A DNA stretch of 64,000 nucleotides. Origin: Lederbergia citrisecunda (GTDB taxonomy: Bacteria > Bacillota > Bacilli > Bacillales > Bacillaceae_C). The notes under the pieces were generated by a model that did no database searches, was not told the DNA's origin, and worked only from the letters and a program-made list of their open reading frames with translations. This document shows, one piece after another, positions 27,069 through 35,795 of the stretch (position 1 is its first letter; each line of letters opens with the position of its first letter). The stretch spans positions 62,001 through 126,000 of the forward strand of contig NZ_JAGYPJ010000001.1 in NCBI RefSeq assembly GCF_018343695.1, read 5' to 3'. A program made the translations under genes and the position numbers.

Positions 27069-27611
27069 ATGTTTGTACATAAAATTGATGAGGAATTATC
27101 TTTAAAATTAATTGATTTAAGGGACAGGGAAAGGATTTTTGAATTAAGCAATCATTCAAGAGAGTATTTACGTGAATGGCTGCCTTGGCTAGATACTACA
27201 ACAAAAGTGGGAGATACAGCAGAATATATAAAAATGTGTTTAAAAGGTTTTGCTGAAAATAATAGTCTGACTACCGTTATTTTGTTTAAAGGAAATATCG
27301 TTGGAGTTGCTAGCTTTAATAGTATTAATTGGTCAAACAATACAGCATATATTGGCTATTGGCTTGGGGAAGAGTATCAAGGAAATGGCATTATGACTAG
27401 GGTTGCTAGGGCATTAACGGATTATGCTTTTTCGGAATTAAAATTAAACAAAGTGGAAATTAGGGCTGCTGTAGAGAATAAAAAAAGTAGAAGTATTCCC
27501 GAAAGACTAGGTTTCGTAAATGAGGGCTGTATTAGAAGAGCCGAATGGTTATATGACCACTATGTAGATCATGTTATTTATGGAATGCTAGCTGATGAAT
27601 GGAATAAATAG
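27069..27611 (+). CDS. GNAT acetyltransferase, RimL/YdaF-like
   Basis: A 180-residue acetyltransferase of the RimJ/RimL type that uses acetyl-CoA, often on ribosomal protein N-termini or small molecules. It shows the family N-terminus LIDLRDRERIFELSNHSREYLREWLPW and strand GVASFNSI. The acetyl-CoA loop is GEEYQGNGIMTRV, followed by ALTDYAFSELKLNKVEIRA, NKKSRSIPERLGF and the C-terminal YDHYVDHVIYGML. GCGGAGGG precedes ATG 27069. It is monocistronic. The substrate is not known. Confidence 0.88.
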   Translation: MFVHKIDEELSLKLIDLRDRERIFELSNHSREYLREWLPWLDTTTKVGDTAEYIKMCLKGFAENNSLTTVILFKGNIVGVASFNSINWSNNTAYIGYWLGEEYQGNGIMTRVARALTDYAFSELKLNKVEIRAAVENKKSRSIPERLGFVNEGCIRRAEWLYDHYVDHVIYGMLADEWNK

Positions 27612-28284
27612 TCCTTTCCATGTAGAATGGAACGAATGCATAGATATCAACTGAAAAATAGTAGAACTTCCTTTATCGAATTAATATTTTGAACATCTAG
27701 TAAAAATAATTGTTTGTCTTGATATTTTGAAAAAAACAATATGAATCAGAAGTTCGATACAAAAATCATATGTGCTAATGCTTAAATAGGAATAACCTCA
27801 TTGTTAAACAATTTCCAAGATAAAATAAGAACATGGAAGAAAGTAAGCAGTGTTAATATAACACTGTTTTTCTCTATTCATAAGCAAAGTTCTATGGATA
27901 TAGATAATTTGCAAGGCTTCCTTTATTACTGGTCGTAATGTTTTTTTAAAATAATAATCCTCATCGATGATTTTGTTAGTAACTATCACCTTTTCTTTAT
28001 TATCTATCTAAATCCCATTTTATTTAAAAATTCCCATTAATAATAATAGTATTGTAATATAATAAAAAGTAAGTATAATTTTACTTACAAGAAAATTAAA
28101 TGTCTTAATGGCGTGGAATGAGAATGGGGTGTCCATAAATAAGAGAAATTATTTCTAAATGAAACCGCTTTAATATTTAGATGAACTTTTGAAGGTCTCT
28201 AGCAATAAAGTTGATATTATCTCCATTTTATAATTATCTACGATTTTATCCGTATCCGCAATATAACAAGTAGGGGGAGCAACT
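27612..28284. other. Gene-free region before sstT with one terminator
   Basis: AT-rich. The only clear element is a hairpin at 27848-27872 (CAGTGTTA with TAACACTG, three-base loop, then five T residues) on the plus strand, about 240 bases after the acetyltransferase. A minus-strand frame at 27804-27989 runs through this hairpin and has no ribosome binding site. No riboswitch was recognised. Confidence 0.5.
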
Positions 28285-29523
28285 ATGAAAAATCTACTGA
28301 AAAAGTGGAATCGCTTGAGTCTAGTAAAACAAATCATTGTAGGTCTGATTATTGGTATTATCCTAGCTTTAACGATCCCAGAAGTAGCAAAACCTATTGT
28401 CATTTTTGGTTCTTTATTTGTAGGTGCTTTGAAAGCGATTGCACCTGTGTTAGTACTCTTTTTGGTTATGTCGGCCATCGCTCAACATAAGAATGGTCAA
28501 AAAACGAATATGAAATCTGTTATCATCTTATACCTTTTAGGAACATTTTTAGCTGGATTAATCGCTGTAATTGTAAGTTTTATTTTTCCCGTAGGTTTAA
28601 CACTTACAAAGGGTGCGGAGGGTGTGACGCCTCCTGAAGGTGTTGTTGAGGTACTTAAAACATTACTATTGAACGTAGTTGATAACCCCGTAAAGGCAAT
28701 TTTTAATGCGAACTATATCGGTATTTTAGCTTGGGCAGTACTTCTTGGTTTGGCTTTAAAAAATGCAGCTGATTCGACAAAAACAATGATTTCAAATGTT
28801 TCTGATGCTATTTCCAAAATGGTTACATGGGTGATTAAGTTAGCACCATTAGGAATCATGGGTCTAGTATTTGAGTCAATTACGACAAGTGGACTCGGCG
28901 CTTTACTAAGCTATGGTAAATTACTTGCTATATTAATTGGGTGTATGCTCTTTGTGGCGTTGGTTGTTAATCCAATCATTGTGTTTGTAGTGATTAAGCA
29001 AAACCCTTTCCCGCTTGTTTTTAAGTGCTTAAGAGAAAGCGCTATTACAGCGTTCTTTACGCGTAGCTCAGCTTCAAACATTCCGGTAAATATGAAATTA
29101 TGTGAAAATCTTGGTTTAAATAAAGATAGTTATTCAGTTTCCATACCGTTAGGTGCAACGATTAATATGGCTGGTGCAGCTGTTACTATTTCTGTTTTAA
29201 CTCTTGCAGCGGTTCATACTCTTGGAATACAAGTGGACTTACCAACTGCAATTATTCTCAGCGTATTGTCAGCAGTATGTGCTTGTGGTGCTTCTGGGGT
29301 TGCTGGCGGATCATTATTGCTAATCCCTCTAGCTTGTAGCTTATTTGGAATCTCGGCTGATGTTGCTATGCAGGTAGTTGGAGTAGGCTTTATCATAGGT
29401 GTTCTACAAGACTCTTTTGAAACGGCACTTAACTCTTCTACTGATGTTCTGTTCACAGCAGCTGCTGAATATAAAGAGTGGCGTAAAGAAGGAAAAAAAA
29501 TAGATTTCACCAAAATAGGATAG
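28285..29523 (+). CDS. sstT: Serine/threonine:sodium symporter
   Basis: A 412-residue member of the dicarboxylate/amino acid:cation symporter family that imports serine and threonine with sodium. The length matches E. coli SstT. Signatures are [17 protein letters not shown] at the start, the hairpin-1 serine-rich loop [12 protein letters not shown], the TM7 motif ATINMAGAA (NMxG family) and the hairpin-2 region [16 protein letters not shown]. Eight membrane spans and two re-entrant loops are expected. ATG 28285 follows AGGGGGAGC. Terminator at 29541. Confidence 0.92.
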   Translation: MKNLLKKWNRLSLVKQIIVGLIIGIILALTIPEVAKPIVIFGSLFVGALKAIAPVLVLFLVMSAIAQHKNGQKTNMKSVIILYLLGTFLAGLIAVIVSFIFPVGLTLTKGAEGVTPPEGVVEVLKTLLLNVVDNPVKAIFNANYIGILAWAVLLGLALKNAADSTKTMISNVSDAISKMVTWVIKLAPLGIMGLVFESITTSGLGALLSYGKLLAILIGCMLFVALVVNPIIVFVVIKQNPFPLVFKCLRESAITAFFTRSSASNIPVNMKLCENLGLNKDSYSVSIPLGATINMAGAAVTISVLTLAAVHTLGIQVDLPTAIILSVLSAVCACGASGVAGGSLLLIPLACSLFGISADVAMQVVGVGFIIGVLQDSFETALNSSTDVLFTAAAEYKEWRKEGKKIDFTKIG

Positions 29524-29540
29524 ATAAGATATTCTATTTG

Positions 29541-29582
29541 AACTGCACTTCCATTGTTAGATTGGCGGTGCAGTTTTTTTAT
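29541..29582 (+). terminator. Terminator of sstT
   Basis: AACTGCAC pairs with GTGCAGTT, followed by seven T residues. Confidence 0.88.
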
Positions 29583-29915
29583 GGAAAAATAAAACAAAGA
29601 TTAGTTGTTATTGGTGAATATTTAACTAAGGAAAGTCATAAAAATGACATTCAGGTGAACTTAGAAACGATTGTTAGAAACAGTCGTGTTGTTGAATTGG
29701 AGCTTCATGTTTTTAGATAGAGCATTTATTTTGGTAAATCTGAAGTAATCGTAAATCTTATATGTTCATTTAAAAAAAGTAACTATTTGATTTTAGAATA
29801 GGAAAATCAAGTAATCCTGAAATAAAGAAATAACTGGACTCTTTTCGTCTAAGGTATTTATCGCCAATAAATGAAAGTGAATAAGAGAATGAATGTAAAG
29901 GGAGGAGCCGTCTTA
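29583..29915. other. Gene-free region
   Basis: A frame continues from 29538 to 29720 (ending VVELELHVFR) but has no start signal and crosses the sstT terminator. I see no other structure. Confidence 0.4.
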
Positions 29916-30374
29916 GTGAACCCACACAAAATCATCATTACTAAATATGATCCCCAATACGCTGAACAAACCGTGAGAATGTGGCGAGATAGTAAGGAAC
30001 AGGCTATTGGTCAGAAAGAAATTCATAGTTTTGATAATCATATATATTTTTTGAATCAAATTTTATCCGAAGAGTTTCAAATAGATTTAGCGTTAATGGA
30101 TGGAAAAGTAGTGGGAATGATTGCCTTTACTAAAATGGAAATCAGTCAACTTTATATTCATATCGATTATCAAGGAATGGGTATAGGTCAAACATTACTA
30201 GATAGGGCAAAAGCGCACTCAAGTGGAAGAATAACGTTATTTACATTTGAAGTAAATGAAAAAGCACATCGATTTTATGAAAAGCACGGGTTTAAAATCA
30301 TTGGTAGAGGATATGAAAATGAAGAAAATTTACCGGATAGGCAGTATGAATGGGTATCTAAAGATATTTCTTAA
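29916..30374 (+). CDS. GNAT acetyltransferase
   Basis: A 152-residue acetyltransferase. The acetyl-CoA site is seen in ISQLYIHIDYQGMGIGQTLLD (Q/RxxGxG/A form), preceded by the strand VVGMIAFTKME and followed by the ELAA-like segment FTFEVNEKAHRFYEKHGF, which ends in the usual YEKxGF signature. GTG 29916 is chosen because GGGAGGAG is eight bases upstream; ATG 29871 in the same frame has none. The substrate is unknown. Confidence 0.85.
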   Translation: MNPHKIIITKYDPQYAEQTVRMWRDSKEQAIGQKEIHSFDNHIYFLNQILSEEFQIDLALMDGKVVGMIAFTKMEISQLYIHIDYQGMGIGQTLLDRAKAHSSGRITLFTFEVNEKAHRFYEKHGFKIIGRGYENEENLPDRQYEWVSKDIS

Positions 30375-30632
30375 AACATGGAAATGGGGGAGGAGAGTGT
30401 TGACTTGGTGCCCAATCCCAGGTAGTAAAAGAATCATTTATAATTGGTAAAACAAATAAAAGAGAAGCTTCGGATGACTCTAAATTTTTTTCGGAAGGAA
30501 TTTGAACAGGGAAAGTAGAAGAACAAACTAAGATAATTCATGTTGAATAAAGTTAAGATTTATTGTGTTAACAGCAGTTGTAATGGACTTATACATACTA
30601 ATCAAAATAAGCTTACGAAAGGAAGATGGTCA

Positions 30633-31508
30633 TTGAGTACACCCTTAAGCGTTGTGAATTGGATAGAAAAAAGTGAAATTCTAGATGATTTAATTAATCA
30701 TGAAGACACTTTAACCTTACATCCCATGAATCAAGGATATGAAGCAGAAGTCATAAAAATAGATTCAGATAATGAGAGTTTTGTACTAAAAGTATGGAAT
30801 AAGAGATCCAAACCTGATATTCGTTTTCAATATCATTTATTGAATGTCCTTTTTGAAAGAGAATTATCCGTATCTAAGCCTATTGGTTGGGGGATAGATC
30901 AAAACTCAGACAAGGTATTGTTAACAACTTTTGATGGGGAGCCTGTTCTTAAAGTAAATAACAAGAAAATGATTGATTTTGCATACATATTATCAACTTT
31001 ACATCAAATTAACATTGAAGATAAAGGAACGATCCAACTTCCAAAGTACGATTTCGTAGACTATTTTTTTCCTGAACTTAACAAACATCCTGACATACAC
31101 AACGCCGTAAGTTCTTTAGTTCATCTAATACATATAAAACAGGAACGTATTATTCATGGTGATTTTCATCTAGCCAATATTTTGGAAGAGAATGACCGAT
31201 ACAATGTTATAGATTGGACGAATGGACAATTGGGTGATCCTCGATATGATTTTGCCTGGTCATTTACTTTGAAAAGAATATACATCTCGGAACGACTTGC
31301 ACAAGTGTTTCGTTCTAGTTATCTATTGAATAATGACATTCCAAACGAAGACTTAGAAGTTTTCGAATCATTGGCTTGCCTCAGATGGATCTTACTAAGT
31401 AGAAGCGGAGGTACACCCATAGGGCCAAATACGATGAAGCGGGTGAAAAGTTTAATTGGAAATAATCCATTCTTACAAGGTGTGGATATTAAGGATTTAG
31501 ATAAATAA
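30633..31508 (+). CDS. APH/choline-kinase-fold phosphotransferase
   Basis: The 291-residue product has the kinase-like fold of aminoglycoside and choline phosphotransferases. The N-lobe has VLKVWNKRS (nucleotide lysine). The catalytic loop is IIHGDFHLANIL (Brenner-type HGDxxxxN) and the metal loop VIDWTNGQLGDPRYDFAW carries the DFG-equivalent aspartate. TTG 30633 is preferred, with AAGGAAG upstream; ATG 30540 lacks a site. Substrate may be an antibiotic or a metabolite; nothing here decides. A short fragment of a similar gene lies at 34985. Confidence 0.82.
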   Translation: MSTPLSVVNWIEKSEILDDLINHEDTLTLHPMNQGYEAEVIKIDSDNESFVLKVWNKRSKPDIRFQYHLLNVLFERELSVSKPIGWGIDQNSDKVLLTTFDGEPVLKVNNKKMIDFAYILSTLHQINIEDKGTIQLPKYDFVDYFFPELNKHPDIHNAVSSLVHLIHIKQERIIHGDFHLANILEENDRYNVIDWTNGQLGDPRYDFAWSFTLKRIYISERLAQVFRSSYLLNNDIPNEDLEVFESLACLRWILLSRSGGTPIGPNTMKRVKSLIGNNPFLQGVDIKDLDK

Positions 31509-31928
31509 GTATTAGTTAATTATTGTCGGATTTTCAATATATGCAAACTAGCTAGTAATTTGTGAAATTCAATATAAGTTAGAACCATAAATCATATCGT
31601 ATACAACTAAAAATTGTGAGCATTGTAAACTGCAATTACTTTGTTATCATTCGTTTTTGTCAAATAATATTAAAAGTGAAGATTGTAATAGAATCCCTCA
31701 AATATATGTTTGAGGGATTTATTTATTATGGGGGCTAAAACTATTCAATTTAATACAAGATGAATAACGATCTTCTTCAAAATATATAGCGTTATGTAGG
31801 TGCAATTGACAAAATAAACTTGCTAAATCAATTCTTGAATAAGCCAAAGAATTATAATTTTCTCTGTCATTCAGTTTAAAAAATAACTGGACAACCAAAT
31901 GTTCCATTATTTTTTCAATATAACTTAC
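31509..31928. other. Region between the phosphotransferase gene and catD
   Basis: Contains a hairpin (AATCCCTCAAA with TTTGAGGGATT, 31692-31719) followed by TATTTATT, a probable plus-strand terminator. A 75-residue minus-strand frame (31719-31946) runs from the catD promoter into this hairpin. It has no ribosome binding site and no motif I know, so it is not called. Confidence 0.5.
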
Positions 31929-31957
31929 TTGACGCAATTTACACACTTATGTATACT
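31929..31957 (+). promoter_or_regulatory. Sigma-A promoter of the catD operon
   Basis: TTGACG (31929-31934), a 17-base spacer, then TATACT (31952-31957). It sits 47 bases before catD. Confidence 0.8.
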
Positions 31958-31972
31958 TACTTACGTAAAGTA
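31958..31972 (+). promoter_or_regulatory. YodB/CatR-type operator
   Basis: TACTTACGTAAAGTA has the form TACT-N7-AGTA, the site known for the redox-sensing HxlR-family repressors YodB and CatR that control catDE in B. subtilis. It abuts the -10 box and covers the expected transcription start, so a bound repressor would block initiation. Exact protein identity is inferred; no such repressor gene is in the window. Confidence 0.75.
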
Positions 31973-32003
31973 ACCTGATTGTATAGAGAGGAGAAAAAAT
32001 GTA

Positions 32004-32405
32004 ATGAATAACGAGTTAGGCAAGCTAGTATTACGTTTAGCTTTAGGTATTATTTTCTTTATTCATGGAGTAGTAAAGTTTCAAGGAGGTATCACGAATA
32101 CTGTCGGCTTCTTTGATAGTATTGGAATTCCAGGATTTTTTGCTTATGTCGTTGCACTGATCGAACTAATTGGTGGTGCTGCGTTGATATTGGGTATAGG
32201 GACACGAATTGTATCTATATTATTTGCTGTAATTATGTTAGGAGCCATTTTTACTGTCAAACTTTCGGTAGGATTTCTTGGGAATGGAGAAATGGCCGGG
32301 TATGAACTTGATTTAATTTTACTTGCTGCATCTATTTATTTTGTCATAGCAAGACAATCTGCATTATCACTTGATTACAAGTTATTTCGTTCAAAAGGAA
32401 ATTAG
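32004..32405 (+). CDS. catD: DoxX-family membrane protein, CatD-like
   Basis: A 133-residue protein with four hydrophobic spans and the DoxX landmarks LGIIFFIHGVVKFQGG, ALIELIGGAALILGIGTR and GYELDLILLAASIYFVI. In B. subtilis catD (yfiD) pairs with the dioxygenase CatE and is induced by quinones and catechol; the same pairing and operator occur here. ATG 32004 follows GAGGAGAA. It is the first gene of a four-gene set with short gaps. Its biochemical task is not established. Confidence 0.85.
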   Translation: MNNELGKLVLRLALGIIFFIHGVVKFQGGITNTVGFFDSIGIPGFFAYVVALIELIGGAALILGIGTRIVSILFAVIMLGAIFTVKLSVGFLGNGEMAGYELDLILLAASIYFVIARQSALSLDYKLFRSKGN

Positions 32406-32423
32406 TCGATAAGGAGGGTTATA

Positions 32424-33272
32424 GTGACATTTCATGTTAAGCCAACTACTTTTGTAGGTCATGTAACAATTAAAGTAGAAGACTTGGAGCGTTCTCTTCA
32501 ATTTTATCAGGAAGTGATTGGTTTTAAAGTTTTAGAACAAACGAATTCAACTGCCAAGTTAACGACTGATGGAAAAACTAGTATCTTGTCTCTAGAAAAG
32601 CCAGAGAATGTGATTCCAAAACAAGCAAGAACGACAGGATTATATCATTTTGCACTTCTTTTGCCGAATCGTTCGGATTTAGCGAATATAGTTTTTCATT
32701 TTATTGAAAAAGGGGTCCGAGTCGGGTCATCTGATCATCTTGTCAGTGAGGCTCTTTATTTATCTGACCCAGATGGAAATGGGATTGAAATTTATATCGA
32801 CCGTGATCCTTCCGAATGGGACTGGAGTAACGGAGAAGTAGCAATGGCAGTGGATCCTTTGAATTTTCCAGATTTGCTATCAAGCGGAAAACAAGGAACT
32901 TGGAATGGACTGCCTGCTGGTACGGTAATGGGACATATCCATTTACATGTTTCAGAATTAGTTAAGACGGAAGAATTTTATACAAAGGGACTTGGTTTTG
33001 AAGTAGTAAACCGTTTTGGAGACCAGGCACTTTTTATTTCTTCTAATAAATATCATCATCATATTGGCCTAAATACATGGAACGGTATAGGGGCACCGCA
33101 GCCACCAAAAAATGGTGTTGGGCTTGAGTCGTTTACATTGATTTTCCCAGATGAAGAAACTCGTAACAAGGTGGCCGCCAATTTGAAGCAAATTGGTGCA
33201 ATTATTGAGGAAGAAAACGATGTTTTTATCACTTATGATCCTTCTGGTAATGCAATTTCATTGATGTTTTAG
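32424..33272 (+). CDS. catE: Catechol-2,3-dioxygenase
   Basis: Ring-cleaving, Fe(II)-dependent extradiol dioxygenase that removes catechols. The 282 residues form two VOC modules: FVGHVTIKVEDLERSLQFYQ starts the first, and MGHIHLHVSELVKTEEFY the second. Candidate metal ligands are the histidine in GHIHLHV, one in KYHHHIGLNTW and a C-terminal glutamate in the second module, as in CatE. GTG 32424 follows AAGGAGG, 18 bases after catD. A decayed copy of its 3' part lies at 35565-35790. Confidence 0.88.
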   Translation: MTFHVKPTTFVGHVTIKVEDLERSLQFYQEVIGFKVLEQTNSTAKLTTDGKTSILSLEKPENVIPKQARTTGLYHFALLLPNRSDLANIVFHFIEKGVRVGSSDHLVSEALYLSDPDGNGIEIYIDRDPSEWDWSNGEVAMAVDPLNFPDLLSSGKQGTWNGLPAGTVMGHIHLHVSELVKTEEFYTKGLGFEVVNRFGDQALFISSNKYHHHIGLNTWNGIGAPQPPKNGVGLESFTLIFPDEETRNKVAANLKQIGAIIEEENDVFITYDPSGNAISLMF

Positions 33273-33289
33273 CTGAATTGAGGTGTGAT

Positions 33290-34342
33290 ATGGAATCGGG
33301 AAAAGGAATTGAAATTGGACTGTACACGCTCGCAGATATCGTTCCTAATCCTCATACAGGAACAGCCATTAGTGCCGGACAGCGAATAAAGGAAATCATT
33401 CAAGCAGCAAAGCTTGCTGATGGGGCTGGGCTTGATATCTTCGGTGTTGAAGAGCATCATCGGTTAGACTATGCGGTGTCAGCCCCTCCGGTTGTTTTAG
33501 CAGCTATTGCTCAAGCAACCGAACGAATTAAATTAACAAGTGCCACTACCGTATTAAGCACAGTTGATCCAGTTCGTTTATTTGAGGACTTTGCTACCTT
33601 GGATTTGATTTCGGATGGGCGTGCTGAAATCATAGCAGGTCGCGGAGCGTTTGTGGAATCCTTTCCTCTTTTTGGATTCGACATCAATGACTACGATGCA
33701 TTATTTGAAGAAAATATGGAGCTTTTATTAAAAATAAATGAGAATGAGCGAATTTCATGGTCTGGTCGCTTTCGCACACCATTAAACAATGCTGAAATCG
33801 CTCCTCGTGCATTACAAAATAAGTTGCCAATCTGGGTTGGTGTTGGCGGTACTCCGGAAAGTGCAGCTCGTGCCGGTAGATTAGGGGTTGGAATGGCGAT
33901 GGTCATTCTCGGTGGAGAGCCAAGACGGTTTAAGCATTTGGTTGACCTTTACCATAAAGCTGGTATGGAATCGGGACATCAAGATCAACTAAACGTAAGC
34001 GTAACGGGGCATGGGTATATTGCAAAAACAACTCAACAGGCTAAGGATGAATTTTACCCTTTTTACTCCAATTACTGGACTTACGTAAACCGACAGCGTG
34101 GAATGAGTTTTAAAATGACACGTGAAGACTTCGAGGAAATGACGAGGCCAGAGACAGCGTTGTTTGTTGGAAGTCCGCAGCAAATAGTTGAAAAAATTCT
34201 TTATCAATATGAGCTATTTGGACATAGACGTTTCATGGCTCAGATGGACATAGGAGGAATACCCTTTGAAAATGTAGCACAGGCCATTGAGCTTTTAGCT
34301 ACAGAAGTAGCTCCTGTTGTCAGAAAAGAAACAAGTAAATAA
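33290..34342 (+). CDS. LLM-class flavin-dependent oxidoreductase (copy 1)
   Basis: A 350-residue luciferase-like TIM-barrel enzyme using FMNH2. Typical segments are IGLYTLADIVPNP, AKLADGAGLDIFGVEEHHRLD (the EHH motif), IKLTSATTVLSTVDPVR, RAEIIAGRGAFVESFPLFG, PIWVGVGGTPESAARAGRLG and FVGSPQQIVEKI. It lies 17 bases after catE and is followed by a FMN reductase that could supply reduced flavin. ATG 33290 has GAGGTG four bases upstream; TTG 33278 is the alternative. The substrate is unknown but an electrophile or aromatic is likely from context. Confidence 0.9.
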   Translation: MESGKGIEIGLYTLADIVPNPHTGTAISAGQRIKEIIQAAKLADGAGLDIFGVEEHHRLDYAVSAPPVVLAAIAQATERIKLTSATTVLSTVDPVRLFEDFATLDLISDGRAEIIAGRGAFVESFPLFGFDINDYDALFEENMELLLKINENERISWSGRFRTPLNNAEIAPRALQNKLPIWVGVGGTPESAARAGRLGVGMAMVILGGEPRRFKHLVDLYHKAGMESGHQDQLNVSVTGHGYIAKTTQQAKDEFYPFYSNYWTYVNRQRGMSFKMTREDFEEMTRPETALFVGSPQQIVEKILYQYELFGHRRFMAQMDIGGIPFENVAQAIELLATEVAPVVRKETSK

Positions 34343-34364
34343 GTATAAATAGGTAGGTGCAACA

Positions 34365-34961
34365 ATGGGTTTTTTACAAAAATTATTTAGAAAACAACCA
34401 AATCATGAAGAAAAGGCAACTGAAAAATTAAACATTGGAATTATTTTAGGAAGTACACGCCAAGGTCGCGTAAGTCCACAAGTAGGTAAATGGGTGAAAG
34501 ACATTGCGGATAAACGTGGAGATGCCAATTATGAAATCGTCGATATTGCTACGTTTAATTTACCTTTCTTAGGGACAAGCGATGGTACAGAACCGGGAAT
34601 AGTTGCTTGGAATGAGAAACTTGCGAATTTGGATGGATTCGTATTTATCGTTCAAGAATATAACCACAGTATTACAGGAGCTTTAAAAAATGCACTTGAT
34701 TTCGCACGCGAAGCATGGAACGACAAAGCAGCGGGGTTTGTAAGCTATGGCTCTACAGGTGGTGCACGTGCAGTAGAACATTTGAGAGGAATTTGTGGTG
34801 AACTAAAAGTGGCAGACGTTCGTACACATCCAACCTTGTCATTATTTCTAGATTTTGAAAATGGTACTGACTTCAAACCTCGGGATATGCATCTAGACAA
34901 TGTGAATGAAATGCTAAGCGACGTTGTGGCTTGGGGTAGTGCATTTAAAAACATAAGATAA
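34365..34961 (+). CDS. NAD(P)H-dependent FMN reductase
   Basis: A 198-residue flavodoxin-like reductase. The FMN phosphate loop is LGSTRQGRVSPQVGKWV, then NLPFLGT, FIVQEYNHSITGALKNALDF (flavin ring contacts) and FVSYGSTGGARAVEHLR. About 23 extra residues precede the fold. It starts 22 bases after the LLM oxidoreductase, as expected for a reductase partner in a two-component flavin monooxygenase. The partnership is inference. The duplicated LLM gene at 35796 lacks such a neighbour. Confidence 0.9.
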   Translation: MGFLQKLFRKQPNHEEKATEKLNIGIILGSTRQGRVSPQVGKWVKDIADKRGDANYEIVDIATFNLPFLGTSDGTEPGIVAWNEKLANLDGFVFIVQEYNHSITGALKNALDFAREAWNDKAAGFVSYGSTGGARAVEHLRGICGELKVADVRTHPTLSLFLDFENGTDFKPRDMHLDNVNEMLSDVVAWGSAFKNIR

Positions 34962-34984
34962 AAACAATGAAGTGTTAGTATCTA

Positions 34985-35030
34985 AATGTTTTTGAATCAT
35001 TAGCTTGCCTGAGATGTTCCAATGATTGAT
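34985..35030 (+). pseudogene. Fragment of an APH-like gene
   Basis: TTTTTGAATCATTAGCTTGC and the following CTGAGATG match 31359-31388 of the phosphotransferase gene (encoding FESLACLR) with a few changes. The fragment then stops at TGA. It is too short to work and shows that a second phosphotransferase copy once stood here. Confidence 0.65.
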
Positions 35031-35098
35031 AATCAATATGATGTGGAACAATAAAAAACCGATAGATAAAAGTGGACATTAATTTAACATAATGGAAG

Positions 35099-35137
35099 AG
35101 CCGATATTCCTAAATGCTTAGGAAATCGGCTTTTTTC
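35099..35137 (+). terminator. Terminator of the catD operon region
   Basis: AGCCGATATTCCTAA pairs with TTAGGAAATCGGCT (one bulge), followed by TTTTTT. Confidence 0.8.
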
Positions 35138-35292
35138 ATCCAGAAATAGTCTCAAAAAAATCCACGTTTTGTAGCAGGATTTTGGGTATTAGCCCCTCGT
35201 TATTACCGTTTTCTTCTTTTGACCGGCCGCCCCATATACCCTAGTAATTTCTATTTGGGTCGAAAAAAAGGGAGCTGTGTCCGCAACTTCGT

Positions 35293-35451
35293 TTATAAAC
35301 CATTTTTTAAACTTCTATGCACTTTTACGTCATTCCTATATGAATCCTCTATGTTTTCAACTTGGTAAGTAAAAAAAGGCTTCCTTTCACCTTTCATTGT
35401 GACGAAATCTATTTTCGGAATTTCGTTACAGCGAATAAAACCAAATCCCAC
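35293..35451 (-). pseudogene. Probable frameshifted remnant of a small gene
   Basis: From GTG 35451 a 52-residue frame reads GFGFIRCNEIPKIDFVTMKG, then FFTYQVENIEDSYRNDVKVH, and stops at 35293. Just upstream, in another frame, is a hydrophobic run LFVLKLLLWLFGL that would make a membrane anchor if joined. No ribosome binding site precedes the GTG. I read this as a broken gene for a small membrane-anchored protein of unknown kind. Confidence 0.4.
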
Positions 35452-35564
35452 CGTCTAGCCCAAACAGCCAGAGTAGTAGTTTTAGTACAAATAACATAAA
35501 GGGGCTAAGGGAAATTTCCTCCTGACCCATCCAAATAATTCACATGGAACTTACTCGCTTTTTC

Positions 35565-35790
35565 TTTTATTTTCATATATTAATATCAATTACCACATAT
35601 TCAAATACTTGGAGTGTGGAATAGGGGGCACTGTAACCTAAAAAAATTGTGTTGGGATTAATTAATTTACACTGATTTTCTCAGATAAGTAACTCGAAAT
35701 AAGTAGCTAAATAGAAAAAATTTGGTGCAACTTTTCAGAAGGGAAGACGATGGATTAATACTCATGCCCCTTCTGGTAATGAAAAGAGGT
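35565..35790 (+). pseudogene. Decayed 3' part of a second catE
   Basis: The stretch aligns with 33045-33290 of catE: ATAGGGGGCAC against ATAGGGGCACC, GTGTTGGG in both, TTTACACTGATTTTCTCAGA against TTTACATTGATTTTCCCAGA, and CCTTCTGGTAATG in both. Gaps and stops destroy the frame. It sits directly before the intact second LLM gene, just as catE sits before the first. Confidence 0.82.
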
Positions 35791-35795
35791 ATGTT

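Noticed and set aside
27804-27989. 61-codon minus-strand frame
   Set aside because: Runs through a plus-strand terminator and lacks a start signal.
29538-29720. 60-codon plus frame after sstT
   Set aside because: Begins inside the sstT terminator stem; no ribosome binding site. A decayed gene end cannot be excluded.
31719-31946. 75-codon minus-strand frame beside the catD promoter, considered as a divergent repressor
   Set aside because: No ribosome binding site, no HxlR or MarR pattern, and it ends inside a hairpin.
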